Positions 12,801-23,989 of a DNA stretch of 64,000 nt are shown piece after piece. Both the position numbers and the translations under genes were made by a program. Source of the DNA: Takakia lepidozioides (taxonomy: Eukaryota; Streptophyta; Takakiopsida; Takakiales; Takakiaceae); the NCBI GenBank assembly GCA_030704615.1, contig CM060731.1, positions 62,416,756 to 62,480,755 of the forward strand. The letters run 5' to 3'. Position 1 is the stretch's first letter; each line of letters starts with the position of its first letter. The notes under the pieces were generated by a model that saw only the letters and a list, made by a program, of their open reading frames with translations, did no database searches and was not told the origin of the DNA.

Positions 12801-13620
12801 TTTGGGTCTGGTCTGGATTTCATTGTTGGTCTGGTACCCAAGTTTAAGGCGCGTATAAACTATAAACTAGTGTTGGGCGGGTGTATGGGTTTTAACTTAC
12901 CTCCAGGTCTGCCTCTTGAAATTCTATCCAGGTCCGGTCCGATCCGGTTAATAGTATTTTTTTTTGTTTAAACTTACCCCGGTCCGGAGAGTATATATTA
13001 TGATCTGTTTCTTGGTTATATGTAAATACAACAATAAACAATACACAATATACCATCTAACCCATCACTTTACACTTAGATTATACTAGGTAGATGAATT
13101 TTACTAAATGATGGGGCACTTAAAGAGCTTTCGAATGGTATCTTTATCTCTTAAAATGGTTACAATCCCACGTAAAAAAGATAGGAATGAGCCAATTGGA
13201 GCTCTATTTCTATTGACTTTTAACGTAAAATTTCATTTAATTTTCAAGTAAAGAAATTTGTCTTATATAAAGAGCTTTCCATACATCTGCGCCAATTCAG
13301 CGAGGCGAAACCTTCAGTAGTGTAGCCAGAAACCCTAAACCTATAGTGGCGGCGGTGAATTTCGCATTGATAAATGATATGTGCTATGGGCACAAACTGA
13401 ATTTCGCAGTTGGGAAATGGTAGTTTACGTGAATTTCGCATTGAGAAATTATATGTGCTATGGGCACAAACCTAAGCAGCGATGGGATTCGCATTGAGAA
13501 AAAGCCACGCACACATTTGGTATAGGGGCTAGTTGTTCTCTATGTGTTAGTTTCACATAATTGTTAGTTTCGCCAATTTCATTTCGCTTTGGAAATTTCG
13601 CAAACATTCGGGGAATATGC
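12800..13620. other. AT-rich intergenic stretch, no gene seen
   Basis: The stretch contains a small imperfect repetition of a phrase around GTGAATTTCGCATTGA-AAAT-ATATGTGCTATGGGCACAAAC at about 13350-13400 and 13430-13475. No protein family was recognised. Confidence 0.4.
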
Positions 13621-13639
13621 CCTTGTGCTCACGTGACGG

Positions 13640-14400
13640 AAACACATTCGTCTGGATTGGACACAAGCCTCACGTGGTCCAAATGAATGGTCATGGGCGA
13701 TGGATGGAAAACCCGAGTCACTCTTTCAGTACACAGCTAAAAAAGCCTATAAATGCCTTAGCTCAGCAACCATTCCCACCTCGAAATGGGATGCCAAATG
13801 GGGAGCCTATGGATTGCAAGGTGAATGTTGGCAGACAATATGGAAAGGAATTTGGGTGAAAACTAGACCTGCGAAAATTGGGGCCTTCCTCTGGCAGGTG
13901 GCCAATAGAATCCTCAAAGTGGGCTATTGGCTCCAATTCGCAGACGCTTTGCTCTGCACCCAAAAAAAAAAACTCTTTTTTGCACATGTTGTTCGCTGGG
14001 GATCACTGAGTCCCTAGAGCACTGCCTCTTTCAATGCTCTATCCCTTCTAAGGTTTGGCCACTCCTTAACATGGTTCGTCAAACTTGGCATCTCACCCCA
14101 CTCACTCCAATCAACTTGCTCCTGAACTATGACCCAGTAACCAAATAGGTTGCCTCTTCATGCCCAATATTTGACACGATTAGAGCTGATGGGCTCTCGC
14201 ACATTTGGAAAACCAGATGTGCTTGGACCTTAGGCAACTCAAATACTACGGTTTCCTTGTTGCTCATCAACTCCATGAGGCCTTCAACGAATCATGGGCT
14301 AAACAGGGAATCATATGCTCAAGCCCTTCGCCAACCATCTGCACTTGGAGCTCAATTCGTCAGTGCTGGGGAAACCGCTACATGCTTCTGCCCTAATTCT
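13640..14400 (+). pseudogene. L1-like LINE C-terminal zinc-binding remnant
   Basis: Three plus-strand frames together resemble the zf-RVT region that ends plant L1-like polyproteins: WQTIWKGIWVKTRPAKIGAF, then LWQVANRIL, then a C-x-C, ESLEHCLFQCSIPSKVW series. Frame changes at about 13970 and 14015, near an A-rich run, disable it. No RT domain is present upstream, so it is a truncated copy unrelated to the LINE at 45-50 kb. Confidence 0.65.
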
Positions 14401-14506
14401 CCAGACTATGACTGAGATATCAACTGAGGGTACCTCAAAGGGAAATGATAGGTGAAGCTGAATTTTGGCAAATGACTGCACCATGTTCCTCCAAAATTGA
14501 ACTCGC

Positions 14507-15449
14507 TTGCATGCATCCTCCATGTCATTCTATTGGACTCAGCTTACTACACAACCCTACCCCGAGTATACCATGGGGGAGGATTTTGACCGATACACGA
14601 AGATGTTTGAAGTTATTGCTAGGATCAATGGCATTCCCGAACATTTCAAAGTTGGCATTTTTGGATTGAGCATGAAAGGGCCAGCTCGTGACCTGCTGCA
14701 TGCTTCTGTTATGGATGACCCACAGGTTAGCTAGGCAGCCTTGATTGAATGGGCCAAAATTTTATTTAAACCCACAAAGGGACTCATGGGCTGCTTTGCT
14801 AAATTTGCCTCCCGTACTTATCGGCCAGGTGAATCTCTTTGGCAATATTACCTGGATCTAAAACTTGTTGCAGCTGAGAACATCACGGATGTCTCTGAAC
14901 GGGATCGTGTAATCAAGATATATTTCCTCCTAGGATTGCTTTTTGCAATTCAAGCTTGGGCCCAACGTCGTAGTTTTGTTAGTGATAGGTCTATGATGGA
15001 AGAGATTAGGTTGAAGATGGCGGATTTGGCCGACAGCAAACCCCTGTAGCACCATGTCAGCCCTTGTTATGGGTTATGAGTCTGACATGACTGCAACAGT
15101 TGCCCCTTATGTGCCCTCTGCTATGCAGTCAAGATTTGATAATTTCACTCTCCAGCAGCTAGCCAATACTGTAAGGAGTCTTAATGAGTCGATTGCCACC
15201 CAATTTGCTGCACTCCAGGTCAATCAACAGCGCAATACTTGGCAACCTAAGCGTGCTCAGGGTCAGGGTGGTGGAAATCACAGGGGCCACACTCACACTG
15301 GTCGGAACTTTGAAGGGTCCCCTGTTGCTTGTTATATTTGTGGATCCTTGGAGCATTATACTAAATTTTGCCCCCACAGGGAAGGGCTAGCAGATCTGAT
15401 CATGAAGGACAAAAAGGCTGCAGGACCCTCTTCTAGTCCTTTAAACTGA
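14507..15449 (+). pseudogene. Retrotransposon gag remnant with CCHC knuckle
   Basis: Plus-strand frames show a gag-like helical region (FDRYTKMFEVIARINGIPEH, GLSMKGPARDLL, RPGESLWQYYLDLKL). A C-terminal zinc knuckle follows: CYICGSLEHYTKFC (Cx2Cx4Hx4C) at about 15332-15373. Stops at about 14733 and 15047 break the frame. The protease and RT that should follow are absent. Confidence 0.65.
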
Positions 15450-16430
15450 AGAGACCTCTTGGGAAGGAGGCAAGAGTCCACCATTTGAAAACCCTACATT
15501 CTAGTCAAACTGCATGTTGTTTTGTCCACCAATTTTAAGGTTTTACATTGTCAATTGGATCCTCACATGGCAATTCCAATCCCCCCTCCTTTGACCAAGT
15601 GCCAAGTGACGTATTCTCATCCAAATCCTAGGATCTTGGGCTGGTTAGAACAAGAATGCCACGGGTATGGTAGGTTGCCTCCACTGTGATGGCTCATGCT
15701 CTCCTGGCCTGACTTTCAGCCTATTCATTACTATCTGACAGGTTCATCCCATGCCATAAGTATTTACGGCGGGAGACCGTTATATACGCTTGACCTATAC
15801 TTGTTTGAGGTTATCCTAGAGCCTTGTGGTTGCATCTGGCCCCTTCATTGGTATACAGGCCAGATCTGTTTGTAATCTAGGCACCCCGTGGCATGTTGCC
15901 TGCACATGGGGGTATTGCCTCACCCTAGGTTTTGGGTATAAGCTTGTTTCTGACCTTGAGTCAGGGCCCCCTTGTCTTTGTATGTACAACTTGGTGTACG
16001 TGCTTCTGGACGTGCTCTGTGAGCTTTGGATGTTTGCATGTTGGCTCTGCATATGTTGTACGTGTGTTCCTCTACGTGTTGATCTGCCTTCTCGTGTTGT
16101 AAAGCCCGCTCCTTCTGAGTTCATACACCCCTAGTTTAATGTGCCCTTGTGAGGACGGGAGAATCTCATTCAAGTACAAAATGTGATGGAGGCTTTAGGG
16201 TAGTGGCGGCTCTGCACGTACAGGGATTCGGCGTAGTTACCTTGGGTTGAATTTGGTTTTTGAAGCAAAGTTTGTGGGCTCAAGAGGAGGTTGCAATGGC
16301 GGCGGCAGCCTCACTCTTCGCGTGTGCAATTTCATTTCCTTGCTTTGCTTGTTTTTCCTGTGTTTACAATGGCATCTGCAATTTATTCTTGAAGCTCATG
16401 GCAGGAGAAGAGTGGCTGGAAAAAGCAGTG
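15450..16430. other. Intergenic, no gene seen
   Basis: No protein family was recognised on either strand. The complementary 102-codon frames at 15816-16134 are unsupported. The stretch could be LTR or UTR sequence of the neighbouring gag remnant, but no terminal repeat was found. Confidence 0.35.
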
Positions 16431-16436
16431 ACCAGA

Positions 16437-16645
16437 TCTGATTGATCATGGACAATGCCTAATTCTTCAAAACCAAAAGCAAGCTGGACTTCACCAATCT
16501 CTTCTAAGGGACGGGTAGAAATTCTAGCAAGCACTTGCCCCTTCTTGATGGTCACAGGAAACCTTTCAGGATTGGCTATAAGAAGCTTGACTTCCTCTTT
16601 GTAACCTCTATCAAGAACCCCAGTAGCAACAAAGCAATTGTCAAG
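16437..16645 (-). pseudogene. dUTPase-like fragment
   Basis: A minus-strand frame reads TGVLDRGYKEEVKLLIAN, then VTIKKGQVLARIS, then EEIGEVQLAFGFEELGIV. This resembles motifs III (GVIDxGYxGE) and IV (GDxIAQL) of trimeric dUTPases. The motif I-II half is missing and the frame is not preceded by a start. dUTPase-like domains occur in some viruses and retroelements, so a retroelement remnant is the simplest reading. A different beta-barrel domain is possible. Confidence 0.4.
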
Positions 16646-17639
16646 TTATTTTACCACTAGTGTGAAACTAGCTAGGAAATAGCTAGCTTTTACATATTGA
16701 CATTTGGGATTGGCCCAAGTGTCAATCCAGGGGTCAAGGCAGATTTAGGCCCTGGAGTGGTTATCTTCACGGCAAGCGCGGGAGGCTCATCTTTCTCGAG
16801 TTGAGCCTCACCGCGCCTAGCTATGGCGCCGTAGTGTGGATCCCCCATGGCGTGGGGTGCACTTGGCTTGACTTGTATTTGAGTGATGAGGTTATATATG
16901 CATGAGTTTATGCTTCAGATTTGTGAGCTTGTGCTTGTATTCTTCTTCTTTATCACTCGAGAAAGATGAGCTCGTATCTGTGAGTGCTAGATACGAGTTA
17001 GTTGTAGCACTTGTGGTTTTTGCTTGAGAATGAGAGAAACCAAGTTGTTATGCAAGGAGCACCATGGAGCTCTTGGTTGTTAGAAGCGGAGGCGATGTGG
17101 GTTACGAGGTGGTAGACCTTGGCATTCGATCTTCAGCTTCAGAGATGAAAGCACCATGCTGCAGGTAATTCTAGAGCACCTTGATGGTTTCAGATTGTGT
17201 ACATGCATGAGCAAGCACGATTGGGAAGAGGACCAGTCAAGAGCAGGTTATAGTGGCTTTGGTGGCAAAGCTGAGAACTGGACTTGGGAATGCGAGCTTT
17301 CATTGTGTGAAGGATTGCAAGACCAAGCGAAAGGGCTGATTTGGCTTGGGGCAAATCAGTGAACTTTGTGGAGTATGGTGAGATTGGGTTTCAATATCAA
17401 GCTTCAGCATTGAGAGGGCTCTTGTCATGGCAAGAGTAGGGCTGGAACAGGAGCTAAGAGGTGCGGCAAGGCCATGGAATGTGCACCTAGGGTTTCAGAG
17501 CTTGGAAGAAGAGCTCTTGCACCACAAGAGAAATGTTTTGTGGCTGGAAATGTAAGCCTTAGGGTTTCAGGAGCTTGGCAAAGGCTGTGGAGTGCTTAGT
17601 CTTGTCTTAGAGAGCATCAAGGAGCCAGGAGCCAAGATA

Positions 17640-18060
17640 GGGGGCTGATATCTCTTGTGTGAAGAGGTTGCATGTGTGGAGCATGTATTCAGCTCATTGA
17701 AGCTTCCATCTTCAAGCTTGGAGGGCAAGCAAGGAAGAGGGAAGGGCTGACTTCCCTTATGTGAGGGCAATGCATGTGTGGAGCATGCTATCAGCCTGGT
17801 GAAGGCTTGCACTTTCAGGTGTGGGAGTGCAAGAAAGGAAGGAAGGGGCTGGTTTCCCTGTAGGGCATGTGGAGCATGCTTTCAGCCTGCTGAAGCTTGT
17901 ATTTTCAGGTTTGTGGGTGCAAGAAATGAAGCAAATGAGCTGATTCTCTTATGGTGAGAGTGGGGCATGTGTGGAGCATGCCTTCAGCCCATTGAGGCTC
18001 TTGTTTTCAAACTTTAGAGAGCTAGAACGGAAGGTCTAGGGCTGGTTTCCACTTGGAGTG
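17640..18060. repeat. About four copies of a roughly 100-bp degenerate tandem repeat
   Basis: Each unit holds GCATGTGTGGAGCATG, then CTTCAGC-CA-TGAAGCTT, then a phrase near GCAAGAAAGGAAG and GGGCTGATTTCC. The GTGGAGCATG anchor recurs near 17671, 17773, 17866 and 17965, giving periods of roughly 93-102 bases. No coding potential is evident. Confidence 0.65.
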
Positions 18061-18479
18061 AAAGAAAAGCACTTGTAGGGCCTATGTGAGTTGGGGTTTC
18101 AACTTCAAGCTTGAAGGGAGCGCAACTCTTGAAGCAGCAAGTGTAGGGGGCTGGAATAGGCTCTAAGATAGATGCTATGGCCAAGGAAAGTGCTTGAATG
18201 AGTGCTCACAAGGGTTGGAACCAGCAGGGCTTGGTTGTTTGCCATTGAGTTTAGTGGCGTGTTTGGGGAGGCTAAGTGAGAAAGAAGGCTTGGTTTGTGG
18301 CAACCACCTGATGGCTTAGGGCTACTATGGTGGTGTGTGGGAGCCGAAAGAGCAAGAATACCTTACTGATTTCCTCACAGCCGCCATAGCTCGGTGGAAA
18401 GAAGCCTAGAGTCCAAGAGACACAAACCCTAGCTTGGCGTGGCTAAACCCCTTGGAGAAATGGCTAAACTGCCAGAGCG

Positions 18480-19180
18480 GCCATGGATGGGGCTGTGCGG
18501 GGCTGTGACGGGCTGTGAGGGGCTGTGCCGGTGGCCTTCGGGACTGTGCCGGGCTGCGCCGGTGGCCTTCAAGGCTGTGACGGGCCGTGCCTGAGGCCTT
18601 TGGGGTTGTGACAGGCCGTGAGGGGCTGTGTCAGGCCCCTGTGGCCTTGGGGGCTGTGAGGGGCTGTGAGGGGCTGTGAGGGGCTGTGACAGGCCGTGCC
18701 TATGACAGGCTGTGCCGGTGGCCTTTGGGGCTGTGACGGGCTGGGAGGGGCTGTGACAGGCTGTGCCCGTGGCCTTTGGGGCTGTGACGGGCTGTGCCCG
18801 TGGCCTTTGGGGCTGTGACGGGCTGTGCCCGTGGCCTTTGGGGCTGTGACGGGCTGTGCCCGTGGCCTTTGGGGCTGTGACGGGCTGTGCCCGTGGCCTT
18901 TGGGGCTGTGATGGGCCGTGAGGGGCTGTGACAGGCTGTGCCGATGGCCTTTGGGGCTGTGATGGGCTGTGAGGGGCTGTGACAGGTTGTGCCCGTGGCC
19001 TTTGGGGCTGTGATGGGCTGTGAGGGGCTGTGACAAGTTGTGCCCGTGGCCTTTGGGCCTGTGACGGGCTGTGCCTGTGGCCTTTGGGGGGTTGTGACGG
19101 CTGTGACTAGTGATTTGTGTAGGCATGGGCTGGTCTGTGGTGGCCCGTGTTGACCTGTGGAGGGCCAGTGCTCACTCGTG
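18480..19180. repeat. GC-rich minisatellite (CTGTGACGGG family)
   Basis: The sequence is built from GGGCTGTGACGGG and CTGTGCCCGTGGCCTTTGG phrases. Around 18780-18900 the core unit is 31 bases long and nearly perfect. Flanking units are longer because an extra GAGGGGCTGTGACAGG phrase is inserted. Long minus-strand frames through it encode only low-complexity repeats and are not genes. It abuts the inverted segment of element copy A. Confidence 0.85.
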
Positions 19181-19242
19181 GAGGCACTGGTGGACTGCCT
19201 AAGGACTGGCAAGTGATCTTGAAGGCGTGGAGGGCGGTTCGA

Positions 19243-19263
19243 GGAATATCTTCATGATATTCC
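19243..19263. repeat. Perfect palindrome at an inversion breakpoint
   Basis: GGAATATC and GATATTCC form an 8-bp stem with a 5-base loop (TTCAT). It ends 9 to 12 bases before homology to the inverted gag/pol segment of copy A begins (about 19272). Confidence 0.8.
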
Positions 19264-19268
19264 CATGG

Positions 19269-21205
19269 TTATGCACTCTCACAGAGTGTAGCTGCCAGCC
19301 TGAACACCTCAGCCGGTCTTACCCCCGGCGTCGCAATCATGGTAGCCGAGAACAATGGAGCCTGGCACACAGATGTGGCCACTCCTAGTAGCATACTAGT
19401 TGCCGTAGCCTTGGCAACACTAGGTAGTGGTGCTACCCGTGTAACTCTCCTCAATGGCATAGTAACCTCCGCCTCGGTAACAGTCGGGCGAGAACTAGGT
19501 GCCATGGATGGCGTCGACACTGTCTCTGCCAATGTGAATGACTGAGGAAGCCTAGCCTGACGGCTTGCCTCCCCACGCTGTGGATCCAACTCCACCTCTG
19601 CATCTCGTGGCTCAGGAACTCGTGCTGCTCCTCGAGTCACGGCTGCAACAGACTCCACCTGCACTAGTGGTAGTGCTGCTCCACACATGAATCCCATGCC
19701 TCCCATATCTCCTCCCTCAGGAGCAGGAGGTGGACCATCCGGCCTTAGAGCCGGTACCACCTGAGCTGTAGCCATGGCAGCGAGCCTCTACTCTAGCTGC
19801 TGAAGCCGGTTGGCCATGCCTTGGTCAACCCCCTGACCTCCGCGTCCTTGGCCATGTTGAGCTTGCCCTTGGCCTGCACCTCGTGGCTGGCCACCTCGTC
19901 CTCTCTGGGCTGCTCCACCTCGCCCCCGGCCACCATTGTTCCCTTGGAACTAGCTTGGGCGCAACTTAGGATGCAAACCATAACACTGGACCTCTCCATG
20001 CCCGTGCTTGCCACAATGCCCACACTGCAACTGTGCAGGCTGTGCATGTGCCGGCCCTTTGCTTCCCTCTGGGCAATCCTTCTTGACATGGGGTCCTCCA
20101 CATGTCCAGCACACCACATCCGCCCGTTGTTGGCCAGCAAATGAAGGGAGAGACCCCTGCATCTGAGGTCCTCTCTGCCCTTCCCTGAGCTTCACCTGAG
20201 CCCCCTTGTTGCCTTGAGCACGTTGAGGTAGTGGTTGGCTAGGAGCACCACTACCCCGTGGTGTCTCCTTAGCAAATCCCACCATGACCACTTGTTTCTC
20301 CACCATGTTGAGCTCTATCCGCTCTGCCAGCAAAAACACATTTGCTAAGGTGGGTTGGGCCGCTTGTAGGAGAGTTTCATCCCGCACCCTTCTCCTCAGC
20401 TCCTTGTCCAATATCCCATACCAGAATTGGACTGCCTGAGCTTCCGAAACCCCTTGGGTTACATTTATCAAGCGCCTCATGCGAGTGAAAGCCTCCCTCA
20501 AGCTCTTGGTCGGCTTCCATTGGAACTCTTGCAAGCTCCGCAACTTTTCTGTCCTCACCCCTTGGTAGTTCCCTCTCAACTCTTCGAAGAACTCCACAAT
20601 AGGGTTGAAGGCAGGCACGGGTGCTAGTGCTGGTGCGGTAGTGGCTTGGGTGGACGTCGTAGCTACTGTACCACCAGTCCCACTAGTCCCACTGCTACTT
20701 GCTGAAGCTGTCGGTGCAGCGGCAGGTGTAGCCACTGCCCTCGTGGCTCTAGTGCCCCTAGTGATGAGACATAGTCGGGTGACCAGTACATCCTCCACTC
20801 CTCGATCTCAAACTCATGCCCCTGCCTGAACTCATGGTAATCATCCATAGGCGGCCCCTCAAGGTGCTGAAACAGCCCCTTCCATGCCATGAAAGGCGTA
20901 AATAGTTGTGGATTGCGCATTTGCTGCAAATCACACCAACTATCAAACTCTTGGATAAAATCATCCAACTCGATGGTGCCCACCGCCCCAGAGTACCTTC
21001 GTGGCCCCTTGGTAGCTCCATACATCTCCTCCATTGTGTCCCACAACAATGGCAAAGAAACAACTTGCACCGCCAGTATGAGTCCTCCTGATTCACAATC
21101 CGAATCAGAACCTTCCGTAGAAGACACAGGAGGGCCTAAACCGCACACCTCGTCTTGTGTACCCACTAGTATCGCTAGTGCTCGAACCGGCACTGTCCCC
21201 AGCAA
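19269..21205 (-). pseudogene. Copy A gag and N-terminal pol (inverted segment)
   Basis: Gag begins around 21100 with the shared MEEMYGATKGPRRYSGAVGT and LDDFIQEFDSWCDLQQM stretch. It continues after a frameshift near 20765 through VEFFEELRGNYQGVRTEKLR and a retrotransposon-gag-like RRLINVTQGVSEAQAVQFWY. It ends in two CCHC knuckles, CWTCGGPHVKKDC and CGHCGKHGHGEVQC. A private stop (CAG to TAG) follows at RPS. An in-frame TAG shared with copy B lies at 19790-19788. After it the pol N-terminus (MATAQVVPAL...) runs to LCES at 19270, where the inversion cuts the frame. Confidence 0.8.
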
Positions 21206-21209
21206 CTAG

Positions 21210-21690
21210 TGGCACCTCCGTGTTGACACTCAACCGGTCATGAACATGTCCCTAACCCCCTCTCCACAAGGTAACCGGATAGAGAACCTGTTGCGGCTTA
21301 TGGTTTGGAATACTAAGTTCCTAACATAGCCTACACCTGTACCTGCATCCACCGCAAGCACTCCTATGGTTGGCTGGTCATCACCTCCAACCTCACCACA
21401 GGAGAAACAATGATGGTCTGGCTGGTCATCACCCCAGCCTCACCATCGACAGCATGCTCTAGGACTGGCCGGTGATCAAATCCGGACCAATCACCTATAA
21501 AAATAGCGCCCACACAAAACTAGCATGGCGCACAGTCAAGCACGCAGGTATGGAGGGGATCCAAACACAAGAAATTAGAACGACAACTCCCCCACACCAA
21601 AAACAACTCCACGGTGTTGCTCCTGCAAGGACACCCCAGCCCAAACCCGGACTGACTCTTGCCTCCACCTACAGAAAGGTCTTGGCCTAA
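21210..21690 (-). other. Copy A 5' untranslated region
   Basis: Clearly related to 32500-32950 of copy B: GTCATCAC-CCAGCCTCACC, GGTGATCAAATCCGG, CAAACACAAGAAAT and GGACTGACT recur in the same order and orientation relative to gag. No LTR border or tRNA-complementary primer-binding site was recognised. Confidence 0.6.
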
Positions 21691-21772
21691 TGAGAGGGTG
21701 GAAACTACGAGGGAGAGAAGCTAAAGCAATGCCTAACCCCAACATGCTCTCATCCCAACACTCTTCCTCTCC

Positions 21773-22805
21773 TCAGGTTACTTCATCTTCTGCGGAGATA
21801 GTGGGAGGTGTAGTGCCAGAGGGATCCTCGGATTTGAGGGTCAAGACTGCCACGGCGGCGCCATGGCAAGCTGCAACTGCCAGGTTGATGGAGCTGCTAG
21901 CTAGGCCAGCCATTGAGCGCGCCATGGTGACACCTGGAGTTGTCATGTTAGACAACCAGGATGGCATTTTCTGTTTGAGTGGACCGGCAGGCAAGAGGTA
22001 CCGGCCACTGCGGGTCTTGTTCGACTCGGGAGCTCAGCCATTGATGCTAGGCAGAGCTGCTATTGCAGGCTTGGGCCTCACGGAGGCGGATATGGAGCCT
22101 TGTCCTTTCCAGATACAGACGTCTCTAGGAGGATTGGAGCAGGCTCGGGGCATGACACGGCGTGAATTGGCTATTAGACTACGGCCGGCTCACCCTACAG
22201 ATGGCTCAGTGATGCGAGCCAAGGCCATTGTGACAGACGCGGTCTCATACGATGTCTTGGTTGGTGGGGCAGTGTTGTACCCCATGGGCTTCACCCTGGA
22301 TTTTTGGGAGGAGTCAGCTTCCTATAGGCCTGCATGGCAGTCAGGGGAGGGCCGGCGTGTGCAGCTCCCTGTGACGTTCATAGGAGGAGTTGCGGTTGCC
22401 CAGCGAGGCAAGATGCCGACACTAGCAGTATTCAAAGCGGCAGTGAGTTGGCCTAGAGAGTTGCTTGAGGGCAACGCTCATTCAGAGGATGTCCCACCTC
22501 CGGGAGAGCAGGATGACATGTATGGTATGGCGGAGTTGCCTACCATGGTTGCTCAAACTCCATTGTGGGGCACGAGCAAGGATTTGCAGCGGGATGCTGA
22601 TCAACGGGTGCAACAAGCCTGGGTGGAGGCTTTTGTACCGTCAGAAGAGGAGGAGAGTGCGGGGATTGCACCAGGACCACCTCAGTTGTCTCCATTGGAC
22701 ACCACACCTATTGTATGGCAGTATCCGGATGAAGGCATTTGTCTTCTGGACTTGTTTGGCGGGATCAGCACCGGATTGGCTGTTGTGTTACAGACATGTG
22801 TATGA
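21773..22805 (+). pseudogene. Copy A protease region and start of methyltransferase
   Basis: A plus-strand open frame (upstream edge artificial because of the inversion) carries a retropepsin-like site, LFDSGAQPLMLG (DSG at about 22020), and a spacer. It ends with methyltransferase motif I, LLDLFGGISTGL, at 22741-22773. The frame stops at a TGA (22803-22805) where copy B has CGA, a CpG-type transition. The product would be a protease-containing fragment ending inside the methyltransferase fold. Confidence 0.8.
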
Positions 22806-23970
22806 GTTCGGCGTTACCTGTATGTGGAGAGGGATGAGACTGCACGACGCGTTTCACTTCGCCATGTTGCTCAGTTGGTGCAGCGGTACCCTGAGTTGTT
22901 GTCGGTGTCTGCAATTCGTGGATATCAGCAGACCTTGCCAACAGACATTTCGTTGCTGGGGGCGCAGGATTTGGAGCGGGTTGGCTCCATTGATCTGGTA
23001 GTGGCAGGTTGGCCCTGCCAAGGGCATTCATTAGCCGGGCATGGCAATGGATTGCAAGACTCGAGGTCGGGTCTGTTTTGGGAGATGGTGCGGGTTTTGC
23101 GCCACTTACAGCTTCATCAAGCTGTATCTCCAGCATACATCTTGGAGAATGTGCCACTGATGGGCGATTATCGGGCCAGGGTGATGGCCAGTGTGCATCA
23201 AGTCCGGTCATGGCTTGGGTCAGCAGTGTTGCTAGATGCAGCTACAGTGGGGTCACGGGCTCATCGTCCACGGCTATGGTGGACTAACTTAATGCCACCC
23301 GCACTGCTCAAGCGTGCATTTGATGGGGTACAGCGGCCAGCACATCTCACAGTGGATAGCATTCTGGACACAGAAAGGCAGTCTCAGCGTGTGAGACACG
23401 ATGACCATTCGCCTTTGGCAGTAGTCAACAAGGTGGGTCAACCACGAGCAGCATTACCTACACTGCTCAGCTTCCCAGGATCGCATACTTTCCGGGATAG
23501 TGGACCTGGCCTCCTGTGGGATGCTCAGTTGCAGCAGTTAGTAGAGCCTAATGCTGACGAGCATGAGCGGGCAATGGGTTTTACCACTAGTACCACGGCG
23601 GTGTCGTCTCTTTTGAGGCATCACATCGTCAAGTGTTGGGGCAAGCAATGGATCTCAATTGCTTGACCTGGATTATCAGCTTGGCTCTGGCTGAGCAACG
23701 CAGAGTGCAGAGTACACTTCCCTCGATGGTCTCTCTGCCTACCGAGACGGTACAGGCAATGAGTGGGGGCGAGCATGTGAGGACCACGGGGTGCATGCAT
23801 CCATGGCACACGTGGGAGGAGCTCGAGGTTCAGAGGGAGTTGGCAGCCAAGGCGGCTGTGATGGATGAGGTTGGGGATTCTTCTCGGGTTGAGGAGGTTC
23901 TCATGGATGAGATGATGGGGCAGGATGAGGCCTTGTCATTGACTGAGCAGGCAGGGAGTACTGCTTAAGA
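22806..23970 (+). pseudogene. Copy A C5-cytosine DNA methyltransferase domain
   Basis: The frame continues in register from the stopped motif-I frame. Visible in order: motif II-like YLYVERDETARR; motif IV DLVVAGWPCQGHS with the catalytic cysteine in PCQ (about 23007-23029); motif VI ILENVPLM (about 23140-23156); motif VIII SRAHRPRLWWTN (about 23251-23285); motif X-like RQVLGQAMDLNCLTWIIS (23627-23680). All catalytic residues remain. A one-base loss near 23610 shifts the frame just before motif X and a TAA (CAA in copy B) ends the linker. The RAHRPRLWW motif resembles the AHRARYFW of DNMT3 enzymes. Confidence 0.85.
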
Positions 23971-23980
23971 GGTTGCAACA

Positions 23981-23989
23981 TAGCAACCA
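23981..23989 (+). promoter_or_regulatory. Candidate UAG readthrough site, copy A (MTase-RT junction)
   Basis: An in-frame TAG followed by CAA CCA fits the plant-virus leaky context UAG-CAR-YYA. It has an exact equivalent in copy B at 28313-28311. Function is inferred, not shown. Confidence 0.45.

Noticed and set aside
16650-19200. Possible LTR of copy A
   Set aside because: No matching terminal repeat was found beyond copy B or downstream of either copy, and no primer-binding site.
18569-19212. Minus-strand frames of 170-185 codons
   Set aside because: They translate only the GC-rich minisatellite and exist in two overlapping frames; low complexity, no domain.
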